In this document: positions 9,340 to 18,549 of the stretch, piece after piece
Position numbering within the stretch: the first letter of the stretch is position 1
Layout of the letters: each line of letters begins with the position of its first letter
Origin: Onthophagus taurus
Lineage: Eukaryota; Arthropoda; Insecta; Coleoptera; Scarabaeidae
Direction: 5' to 3'
Length of the DNA: 64,000 nucleotides
Assembly (NCBI RefSeq): GCF_036711975.1
Contig: NC_091971.1
Span: 1,309,501-1,373,500, forward strand
Position numbers and translations under genes: made by a program
The notes under the pieces: model-generated
Told to the model about the DNA's origin: nothing
The model's database searches: none
What the model saw: only the letters and a program-made list of their open reading frames with translations

Positions 9340-12275
9340 AGTGAAAATTAGATGAAATCGTGGTTTTACATCTTGTTATTGGCAAAGCACGGGATTCGGA
9401 ATGTTTTAGAAAAAATGTTTTAGTATAAAAGTTGTAGCAAACTTAATACTAAACAATATTGCTCTTTACACTTTTGCACTCAGATTCATAAATATCGAGA
9501 AAAATGCGTAAAAGTGAAAATTAGATGAAATCGTGGTTTTACATCTTGTTCTTGGTAAAGCACGGGATTCGTACGATTTGGAAAAAAAGTTTTAGTATAA
9601 AAGTTGTAGCAAACTTAATACTAAACAATATTGCTCTTTACACTTTTGCACTCAGATTCATAAATATCGAGAAAAATGTGTAAAAGTGAAAATTAGATGA
9701 AATCGTGGTTTTACATCTTGTTATTGGAAAAGCATGGGGTTCGGAACGATTTAGACAAAAAAATTTAGTATAAAAGTTGTAGCAAATTTAATTTTAAACA
9801 GTATTGGTCTTTACACTTTTGCACTCAGATGCATAAATATCTAAAGGAACGGGTAAAAGTGAAAATTAGATGAAATCATGGTTTTACATATTGTTATTGG
9901 TAAAGCACGGGATTCGTACGATTTAGAAAAAAAGTTTTAGTATAAAAGTTGTAAAAAACTTAATTTTAAACAATATTGTTCTTTACACTTTTACACTCAG
10001 ATGCATAAATCTCGAGGAAAATGCGTAACAGTGAAAATTAGATGAAATCGAGGTTTTACATCTTGTTATTGGTAAAGCACGGGATTCGTACGATTTAGAA
10101 AAAAAGTTTTAGTATAAAAGTTGTAAAAAACTTAATTTTAAACAATATTGTTCTTTACACTTTTACACTCAGATGCATAAATCTCGAGGAAAATGCGTAA
10201 CAGTGAAAATTAGATGAAATCGAGGTTTTACATCTTGTTATTGGTAAAGCACGGGATTCGTACGATTTAGAAAAAAAGTTTTAGTATAAAAGTTGTAAAA
10301 AACTTAATTTTAAACAATATTACTTTTTACACTTTTGCACTCAGATGCATAAATATCGAGAAAAATGCGTAAAACTGAAATTTAGATGAAATCGTGGTTT
10401 TACATCTTGTTACTGGTAAAGCACGGGATTCGGATCGATTTAGAAAAAAAGTTTTAGTATAAAAGTTGTTAAAAACTTTATTCTTAACAACATTGCTCTC
10501 TTCTACTTTTGCTGTCAGAGGCATAAATATCGAGAAAAATGCGTAAAAGTCAAAATTAGATGAAATCGTGGTTTTACATTTTGTTATTGGTAAAGCATTT
10601 GATTTGTACGATTTAGAAAAAAAGTTTTAGTATTAAAGTTGTAACAAACTTAATTTTAAACAATATTGCTCTTTACACTTTTGCACTCAGATGCATAACT
10701 ATCTAGAAAAATGCGTAAAACTGAAATTTAGATGAAATCGTGGTTTTACATCATGTTACTGGTAAAGCACGGGATTCGGATCGATTTAGACAAAAAGTTT
10801 TAGTACAAAAGTTGTAACAAACTGTATTCTTAACAACATTGCTCTCTTCTACTTTTGCTGTCAGAGGCATAAATATCGAGAAAAATGCGTAAAAGTCAAA
10901 ATTAGATGAAATCGTGATTTTACATCTTGTTATTGGTAAAGCACGGGATTCGTACGATTTAGAAAAAAAGTTTTAGTATAAAAGTTGTAAAAAACTTAAT
11001 TTTAAACAATATTGCTCTTTACACTTTTGCACTCAGATGCATAACTATCTAGAAAAATGCGTAAAACTGAAATTTAGATGAAATCGTGGTTTTACATCAT
11101 GTTACTGGTAAAGCACGGGATTCGGATCGATTTAGACAAAAAGTTTTAGTACAAAAGTTGTAACAAACTTTATTCTTAACAACATTGCTCTCTTCTACTT
11201 TTGCTGTCAGAGGCATAAATGTCGAGAAAAATGCGTAAAAGTCAAAATTAGATGAAATCGTGGTTTTACATCTTGTTATTGGTAAAGCACGGGATTCGTA
11301 CGATTTAGAAAAAAAGTTTTAGTATAAAAGTTGTAAAAAACTTAATTTTAAACAATATTACTTTTTACACTTTTGCACTCAGATGCATAAATATCTAGAA
11401 AAATGCGTAAAACTGAAATTTAGATGAAATCGTGGTTTTACATCTTGGTACTGGTAAAACACGGAATTCGTATCGATTTAGACAAAAAGTTTTAGTATAA
11501 AAGTTGTAACAAGCTTTATTTTTAACAACATTGCTCTCTTCTACTTTTGCTGTCAGAGGCATAAATATCGAGAAAAATGCGTAAAAGTCAAAATTAGATG
11601 AAATCGTGATTTTACATCTTGTTATTGGTAAAGCACGGGATTCGTACGATTTAGAAAAAAAGTTTTAGTATAAAAGTTGTAAAAAACTTAATTTTAAACA
11701 ATATTGCTCTTTACACTTTTGCACTCAGATGCATAAATATCTAGAAAAATGCGTAAAACTGAAATTTAGATGAAATCGTGGTTTTACACCTTGTTATTGG
11801 TAAAGCACGGGATTCGGATCGATTTAGACAAAAAGTTTTAGTACAAAAGTTGTAACAAACTTTATTCTTAACAACATTGCTCTCTTCTACTTTTGCTGTC
11901 AGAGGCATAAATATCGAGAAAAATGCGTAAAAGTCAAAATTAGATGAAATCGTGGTTTTACATCTTGTTATTGGTAAAGCACGGGATTCGTACGATTTAG
12001 AAAAAAAGTTTTAGTATAAAAGTTGTAGCAAACTTAATTCTAAACAATATTGCTCGTTACACTTTTACGCTCAGATGCATAAATATCGAGAAAAATGCGT
12101 AACAGTGAAGATTAGATGAAATCGAGGTTTTACATCTTGTTATTAGTAAAGCACGGGATTCGGAACGATTTAGCCAAAAAGTTTAAGTATAGAACTTATA
12201 GTAAACTTCATTTTTAATAATATTGCTCTTCTATACTTTTGCTCTCACAATCAGATGCATAAATATCGAGGAAAA
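9340..12275. repeat. 173-bp satellite array with a 346-bp higher-order unit
   Basis: The motif ATTAGATGAAATCG recurs at 9347, 9520, 9692, 9865, 10037, 10209 and onward to 12111, about every 172-173 bp, giving roughly 17 monomers. From 10501 to 11885 a second monomer type (TTCTACTTTTGCTGTCAGAGG, compared with TTACACTTTTGCACTCAGATG) alternates with the first: the type-2 motif is at 10501, 10847, 11193, 11539 and 11885, exactly 346 bp apart. The array fills most of the gap between the two hunchback genes. Short open frames inside it are not conserved between monomers and are not coding. Confidence 0.93.
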
Positions 12276-12837
12276 TACGAATTTAAATTAAAACAGCGCC
12301 AAACACGGTGTCATTCTGAGATTTGTACAAGGTTAACGGAAAAGAATTGAGATCGGGGATTTTATAATTTCTTAATAATAATCTTTTAAGTCTTAATAAT
12401 CGAGTACATCGTTTACAAGTTATTTCCACCAAAAGATTCAGGCATTTTTGTGTTATATTCGTTTTGTTGTTGATAACGAACGTTATAGCCAGAACAACAA
12501 TTTACTATAAAAGACCACCATAAGGAATCTTATAAAAAATTCTTGTCGCTACAAGAAGTTAAGTTAACCCAACCCAACCTAAAAATCAATTTATAGTAAC
12601 AATTTTAATTAATTTTTATAAATTGTTAATAAAATATCTCCTTTAAATTTCCATTTTGTTTAAAAATTAATAATAAAACGATAAAATTTTACTTATTACT
12701 TTAAGTAAAAACCCCAATCCCTTTTTTTAAATTATTAGTTACGGTTGAGGTTAAAAAAAGAACTAAAAATAGGAAGCCTTTTATTCTCCTCTTTTTCCTA
12801 GCCTTATTTATTTTTTTTTAATACATCTTGGGCAAAT
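12276..12837. other. Noncoding DNA between the satellite array and the hunchback promoter
   Basis: Unique-looking AT-rich sequence with no coding potential. It includes GTTAAGTTAACCCAACCCAACC near 12555. Confidence 0.35.
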
Positions 12838-13157
12838 AGCCAATATTCCACCCAATTGTCGACGAGGAAAAGGGGCAGTCAATAGGGAGGAAGAGGAAGA
12901 AATCCCCACCACCGCTGACCGTTAGGGATGCTTTTAAGGGTGGGTAGTGGGGGTTCAAATATAGAAGGTAATTTCTAAAGTTCAACACCAAGTCTGTGTT
13001 CTGTGCTCGTCTTGTAAACACGAACTTATAATTATAAAAAGTGAATAATTTTTAGTGAATTTAAGGATAAATTTTTAATAATATATTAAAAGTAAGTAAC
13101 CAAATTTAAAAAATTAATAACAATTTCGGTATTAATTTTTTTCTTTTATTTAAATAG
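12838..13157 (+). promoter_or_regulatory. Proximal promoter, noncoding exon 1 and 5'UTR intron of hunchback
   Basis: A block of higher GC and complexity (12838-12960), including GGGGCAGTCAATAGGGAGG and GGGTGGGTAGTGGGGG, precedes AAATATAG (12956-12963), a possible TATA box, and GTTCAAC around 12980, a possible start region. A donor GTAAGT at 13092 and an acceptor TTTAAATAG ending at 13157 enclose a 66-bp intron that stops 2 nt before the ATG. A leader intron is also a feature of Drosophila hunchback transcripts. Confidence 0.5.
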
Positions 13158-13159
13158 TT

Positions 13160-14578
13160 ATGGCAATCGCACTTCAAAATTATTCGTTACCTTCAATGGT
13201 AACACCACCAAGAACACCTCAATTTCAACTTAAACCTGACTCCTTCGATCAACGCCATCAAGAAACGCCGAGAAACAACGAAATTCATCACCAAAATATT
13301 CAAAATCATAATCATCCGGTGATTAAATCAGAACCAATGGATGATTATGAAAGTATTCCTCACCATCACCAATACAACCCTCACTTTCCAGTTTATAATT
13401 TCCAACAAATCCCAACATCGTTTGGAGAAAATCCATTAGGAAATTTACAAACTCGATTTGGACAACTTTCACCAACAAATTTATCAACGAGCCCACAAAT
13501 TTCAACGCCCCGTCCAGAATTACCTGTCACCCCTGAAAGTCCTTTAAGAACAACCCCTAATTTGCCGTCGGGATGTGAATCGCCAACCAGATTAAGCGAT
13601 ATAGATTTAGTTGGAACGCCAAAAAAGAACTCGTCGAAACCAAAATCTTTTAAATGTCGAATGTGCGAATACGTTGCAACAACAAAAGAAGAAAGTTGGA
13701 TTCATTTAAAAACACATTTAAAACCAGAAAAGATGTTGTGCTGCCCAAGGTGTCCATTTGTAACCGAATATAAACATCATTTAGAATACCATCTTTTAAA
13801 TCACGATGGTTCAAAACCGTTCGTTTGCCCCGAATGTGAATACATGTGCGTTAACAAATCAATGTTGAGATCCCACTTAAAATCACATTCGCAAATTTAT
13901 CAATATAGATGCAAAGATTGTGATTACGTATCAAAATATTGTCATACTTTTAAGATTCATTTAAGAAAGTATCGCCACGAACCTGGACCAGTTTTAAATC
14001 CGGATGGAACTGAAGATATTACGAAAATTATCGATGTTTATGGAAGCCGAAGAGGACCAAGAAAACGTACCGTTTCGATCGATAATTTACAAAATCCTAT
14101 TAATAATTTAAAAACCTTAACTAATCAAAATCTTATCCCAAATCAAAATTTAATTTCGAATCAAAATCTAATTCCAAATCAAGTATCGAATCAAAATCAA
14201 ATTACAAATCAAATTCAAAATTTATCGATTCCTAAACTTCCTCAAATAATTCCCGAAGAAAATGTGGCAACGCAACCACCGTTGGCTAATCCACTTTTTA
14301 ATCCGTTCCTTGTAAATTCGATGGTTTTAGCACAATTTATGAATTTACAAAGATTCGTCGCTGAGTTAAGAAATCGAAACGTTGAATCAAATTCTGAAAG
14401 TGAAAACAACGATGATTATACCTGTAATGTTTGTGGGGTTTCCTTCAAGACTGAAACGTTGTACGGTATTCACATGGAATACCATGATAACGAAAATCCT
14501 TTAAAATGTACGTCTTGTGGAAAAACCAACGAAAACGGGGAGAATTTCTTTATACATTTAACGCGCGAAAGGCATTAA
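13160..14578 (+). CDS. hb: Hunchback zinc-finger transcription factor, paralog 2
   Basis: A 472-residue protein from a single coding exon; the start is the first ATG after a T-rich acceptor at 13157. The N-terminal region is rich in Q, H, N and P, with SP/TP motifs (1-160). Four C2H2 fingers lie at about 164-186, 192-214, 221-243 and 249-273, with [14 protein letters not shown] and [14 protein letters not shown] typical of Hunchback. The basic box [14 protein letters not shown] follows at about 290-303. An NQNL-rich low-complexity run covers 320-353, then a hydrophobic segment [20 protein letters not shown]. Two C-terminal Ikaros-type fingers lie at 420-442 and 448-472. Hunchback binds A/T-rich sites and patterns the insect axis and neuroblast lineages. 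This copy has the fuller N terminus and the 5'UTR intron, so it is the better candidate for the canonical gene. Confidence 0.93.
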   Translation: MAIALQNYSLPSMVTPPRTPQFQLKPDSFDQRHQETPRNNEIHHQNIQNHNHPVIKSEPMDDYESIPHHHQYNPHFPVYNFQQIPTSFGENPLGNLQTRFGQLSPTNLSTSPQISTPRPELPVTPESPLRTTPNLPSGCESPTRLSDIDLVGTPKKNSSKPKSFKCRMCEYVATTKEESWIHLKTHLKPEKMLCCPRCPFVTEYKHHLEYHLLNHDGSKPFVCPECEYMCVNKSMLRSHLKSHSQIYQYRCKDCDYVSKYCHTFKIHLRKYRHEPGPVLNPDGTEDITKIIDVYGSRRGPRKRTVSIDNLQNPINNLKTLTNQNLIPNQNLISNQNLIPNQVSNQNQITNQIQNLSIPKLPQIIPEENVATQPPLANPLFNPFLVNSMVLAQFMNLQRFVAELRNRNVESNSESENNDDYTCNVCGVSFKTETLYGIHMEYHDNENPLKCTSCGKTNENGENFFIHLTRERH

Positions 14579-14719
14579 TTAAAACGTTTATTTTTTTTAT
14601 TTTTAGAAATATTAAAATTTCTAGTCGATTTCTTTTTGTATATTTTTGTATCATAACTGTTTGTTTAGATAAGTTTTCATTTCTTTGTTATTTTCGTAAA
14701 AACGTTACTTTAAGAGTTT

Positions 14720-14727
14720 AAGACTGA
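14720..14727 (+). promoter_or_regulatory. Candidate miR-14 8-mer site 1 in hunchback 3'UTR
   Basis: AAGACTGA within GAGTTTAAGACTGA (14714-14727), identical to the block downstream of the neighbouring paralog. It lies about 140 nt after the stop codon and upstream of the first plausible poly(A) signal. Confidence 0.5.
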
Positions 14728-14820
14728 AATTAACAAAAAAAAATTATCCTTTGTATCCATATTTTGTTTCATTTCTTTGTTTTTTTCTTTTTTTGTGTAA
14801 CGAGGTTTTTAAGACTGAAA

Positions 14821-14828
14821 TCAACAAA
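14821..14828 (+). promoter_or_regulatory. Candidate miR-14 8-mer site 2 in hunchback 3'UTR
   Basis: A second AAGACTGA, 101 nt after the first, in the context TTTTTAAGACTGAAATCAAC. The first site reads GTTTAAGACTGAAATTAAC, so the two may be a local duplication. Confidence 0.45.
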
Positions 14829-15306
14829 GAAACGAATAAAACGTTTGACGTTTGTAAATTGATATAAAAATCGTATTGGAAATGTTGGTTTTCTGAGCGA
14901 AAAATCAAAAAACTTATTGTATTTTATTGGAAGATGTGACCTTTAAAATATTTTGTAGAGAACAATAACGAACCCAAAACCTTAGATTTAAGCATATTTA
15001 TTTATGTACTTAAGAAATTTTATATTCAGTAGGTGCGTTAATAAATTTATAACTTACTTAAAAATAATGCTTTTTTAATTAATCTGTCCTGATTGGTCAT
15101 ATAACACACTTCTTTGTTCATATTTTAGCAAGCCAAGAGATATTTTGTAAGAATTTCCAAGATGCAATCAATTTTTATGCCAAATTGAAGCTAAAATCGT
15201 GCTCTTCATGACCATATATTTATTTTTAATATCTTATAATGACGTATAATGATGTTACAAAAGTACATCATTATTAATTCAATTAATTCTGTTAAACAGT
15301 ACATTT

Positions 15307-17433
15307 CTATACTCTATTTTTTAATTCGGAGGAGTGTTTTCAAATTGTAGCCCCAAAAAGAAGGGTTGCTATTAGTCAGTTTCACATTCGGGTTTAGCCG
15401 CACGTCTCTCAAGGCGGCTAAATCCGAATGATTCTAGATCTTGTGTTAGTTCTAGTTTTAGTTCAATAAAAATATGCAACATAGTAATCTTAATAAGAAT
15501 CAAAAATGCTTTCATTTGATACCAAACATGATATATTTGAGTTAAAAAATAAGACTGTTAGGTTAGAATTTGTCAAATGTCAAAATTAAATATAACGACT
15601 TGTCTATAAATATTGAAATGATCTGAATAAGAATCAAAAATGCTTTAATTTGATACCAAACATATTATATTTGAGTTAAAAAGTAAAAAAGTTAGGTTAA
15701 AAAATGTCAAATGTCAAAATTAGATATAACAATTTTTTGATAAATATTGAAATGATCTTAATAAGAATCAAAAATGCTTTCATTTGTTACCAAACATGAT
15801 ATATTTGAGTTAAATAATAAAAAAATTAGGATAGAAACTGTCAAATGTCAAAATTAGGTATAACGCTTTCTTGATAAATATTGAAATGATCTTATCGTTA
15901 ATAAGAATCAAAAATGCTTTAATTTGATACCACATATGATATATTTAAAAAATTAAATGTTATAAACTGTCAAATGTCAAATAATCGCCATTTTTTGCTA
16001 ATAATTAAGATATCTCGATAACGGTTGGTGATATATAAATCAGGTTTGGGTTCATTTTAAAGGGTTTTTAATTTTTTATCCATTAATGTTAAAAAAAGAA
16101 CAGCTTTATAACCAAACATGATATATTTGAGTTAAAAAATAAAAAAGTTAGGTTAGAAAATGTCAAATGTCAAAATTAGATATAACGATTTTTTGATAAA
16201 TATTGAAATGATCTTAATAAGAATCAAAAATGCTTTAATTTGATGCCAAATATGATATATTTAAAATATAAAAAGTTAGATTATGAACTGTCAAATGTCA
16301 AACAATCGCCATTCTTTTGGTTAAAAATTGAGATATCTCGATAACGGTTGTAAATAAATAAGTCGAGTTTGGGTTCATTTTAAAGGATTTTTAATTTTCC
16401 ATCGATTAATGTTAAATAAAAGAACAGCTTTATAACTAAACATGATATATTTGAGTTAAAAAATAAAAAAGTTAGGTTAGAAAAAGGCAAATGTCAAAAT
16501 TAGATATAACGATTTTTTGATAAATATTGAAATGATCTTAATAACAATCAAAAATGCTTTAATTTGATATCAAATATGATATATTTAAATAATAAAAAGT
16601 TAGATTATGAACTGTCAAACGTCAAATAATCGCCATTTTTTTGGCTAAAAATTGAGATATCTCGATAACGGTTCTAAATAAATAAGTCGAGTTTGAGTTC
16701 ATTTTAAAGGATTTTTAATTTTCCATCGATTAATGTTAAATAAAAGAACAGCTTTATAACTAAACATGATATATTTGAGTTAAAAAATAAAAAAGTTAGG
16801 TTAGAAAATGTCAAATGTCAAAATTAGATATAACGATTTTTTGATAAATATTGAAATGATCTTAATAAGAATCAAAAATGCTTTAATTTGATACCAAATA
16901 TGATATATTTAAAAAATAAAAAGTTAGATTATGAACTGTCAAATGTCAAATAATCGCCATTTTTTTGGCTAAAAATTGAGATATCTCGATAACGGTTGTA
17001 AATAAATAAGTCGAGTTTGGGTTCATTTGAAAGGATTTTTAATTTTCTATCGATTAATGTTAAATAAAAGAACAGCTTTATAACCAAACATGATATATTT
17101 GGGTTAAAAAATAAAAGAGTTAGGTTAGAATCTGTCAAATGTCAAACTTAAATATAACGACTTTTTAATAAACATTGAAATGATCTGAATAAGAATCAAA
17201 AATGTTTTAATTTCATATTAAACATGATATATTTGAGTTAAAACATAAAAAAGTTAGATTAGAAACTGTCAGATGTCAAAATTAGATATATCTAACGATT
17301 TTTTGATAAATATTGAAATAATCTTAAAATCCTTTCTGGTTTTAAAGCTCCCGTCAAAAAATAGCTTTAAAAAATTAAACTGTGTAAACGTGACTTTTCA
17401 TTTTACTCCTCCGAATTAAAAACTAGAGTATAG
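15307..17433. mobile_element. TIR-bounded non-autonomous element (about 2.1 kb) packed with internal repeats
   Basis: The left end CTATACTCTATTTTTTAATT (15307 on, continuing CGGAGGAGT) matches the reverse complement of 17405-17433 with one mismatch over 29 bp. Inside, left to right, are a short unique stretch, one copy of the palindromic satellite (about 15386-15480) and degenerate then regular 324-bp repeats. There is no transposase frame. The target duplication is ambiguous because the ends are flanked by TA. This is a non-autonomous DNA transposon or foldback element. Confidence 0.75.
15480..17400. repeat. 324-bp tandem repeat array inside the TIR element
   Basis: AACATGATATATTTG recurs at 16115, 16439, 16763 and 17087, exactly 324 bp apart. 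More divergent half-units with ATCAAAAATGCTTT and CTGTCAAATGTCAAA precede it from 15480. The units share TCGAGTTTGGGTTCATTTTA with the 854-bp array at 3.7-6.5 kb, so the two arrays contain a common ancestral module. Confidence 0.9.
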
Positions 17434-18295
17434 ATCCAATTAGTAACCGATGGGGTCATTACGAGAAAAAGTTACGCCCAACCCAACCTCCAAACTAAAA
17501 AAAAAGATGCGAAGGAAGCAAAAACCTAAATTACAGCACTCAGAAAACAATACCACAACCAGAAAAAAGGAACTGGTCGCGAATCGATAATTACAGAGTA
17601 AAGTGGGGCGGTAGCCCCTTATACGTTTTTTTTGTTCTTTCGGGGTGGCGCGGAAACGTCCGCCACGTGCTCGAAACCGAAATATCAATCATACCATCGA
17701 GACAGGAGAAGAAACACCTCCAGGGTTCATTATAACCACCATCCAAAAACCTGAAGAAGATCGATTTTTTTAAGGTAGCTAACCTTTTCTCAAGTGGCAA
17801 ATGGATCGTATCTAAACCATTTTTATACAACAACAGAAAAGGAAGAAAGAAACGCAATCGTCATTTTTGAATCATCATTTACCATAACGGATTTTAAAAA
17901 TGATTTTGATTGTGGGTTTTTTTGAATGACCCCAAAAAATACGTTTGGGGGTGTTTGTTATCGTTTATAGTAGTATTTTGTATTGACTAAGATTGATCTT
18001 TTTTTTTTTTGACTCCCATTTCTAAGTTTAATTTTATTTCATTTGAATCAATTCTAAAATTGTACAAATTTCCACCCTCACTTACAATTAAACGACTTTC
18101 ATTTTCGGGGCATTGTTCGGCGAGAATCGTTAATAGCATGTAATATTTTCGCGTGGGGGTGAATTTCTGTCAAATCGAATCGGACCGAATCATTTATTTC
18201 GTTTCAACCCCCCAAAGATCATTGGAGAACTGACCATTGGTCAGTAATAGTGAGTCATATTGTAGAAAATAAAATATTCTTTTCTGTATTATGTA
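17434..18295. other. Non-repetitive noncoding island 3' of hunchback
   Basis: Higher sequence complexity than the flanking repeats, e.g. CATTACGAGAAAAAGTTACG near 17457, GCGGAAACGTCCGCCACGTG near 17650 and ATTGGTCAGTAATAGTGAG near 18234. Overlapping open stretches on the minus strand lack protein-like composition. It could be regulatory DNA for the hunchback pair. Confidence 0.35.
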
Positions 18296-18549
18296 CAGGG
18301 TGATTCAAATGCGATGACAAAATTACGCAACCTAAATTTGCAAAATAATTAAATGCTTGACATGCTTGAAATGCAGGAATTCAAGTTTAAAAACGAGTGG
18401 CGAAGCCACGAGTTTTTTAATGAATGGGTGCTTTAAAAATAAAATAAATTTTGACAATGTAGGGAAACAGGTATGTAGCAGTTGGTAACACAGTAACATT
18501 TGAAAATAAAAATTTGAATTGACAATTAGAAATTGTCAAAACATAAAAT
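18296..18549. other. TGTACAGGGTGATTC repeat remnant
   Basis: Begins with the terminal motif of the TACAGGGTG family and contains the hairpin GTGGCGAAGCCAC near 18397. It has no coding capacity. It is interrupted by the transposon that starts at 18550. Confidence 0.4.

Larger units (their letters stand above)
14579..15306 (+). other. hunchback 3' untranslated region and flank
   Basis: T-rich sequence with AATAAA at about 14836 and later signals near 15041. It holds TGTATATT at about 14636, close to a Pumilio site, and two AAGACTGA octamers described separately. No gene is seen in the remainder. Confidence 0.5.

Noticed and set aside
9340-12275. CRISPR-like array
   Set aside because: The 173-bp units are contiguous satellites without short direct repeats and unique spacers, in a eukaryotic genome.
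13323-13505. Antisense open frame within hunchback
   Set aside because: Shadow of the Q/H/N-rich hunchback N terminus.
17440-17857. Overlapping minus-strand open frames near 17.4-17.9 kb
   Set aside because: Two frames overlap on the same strand, with no homology signal or splice context; treated as noncoding.
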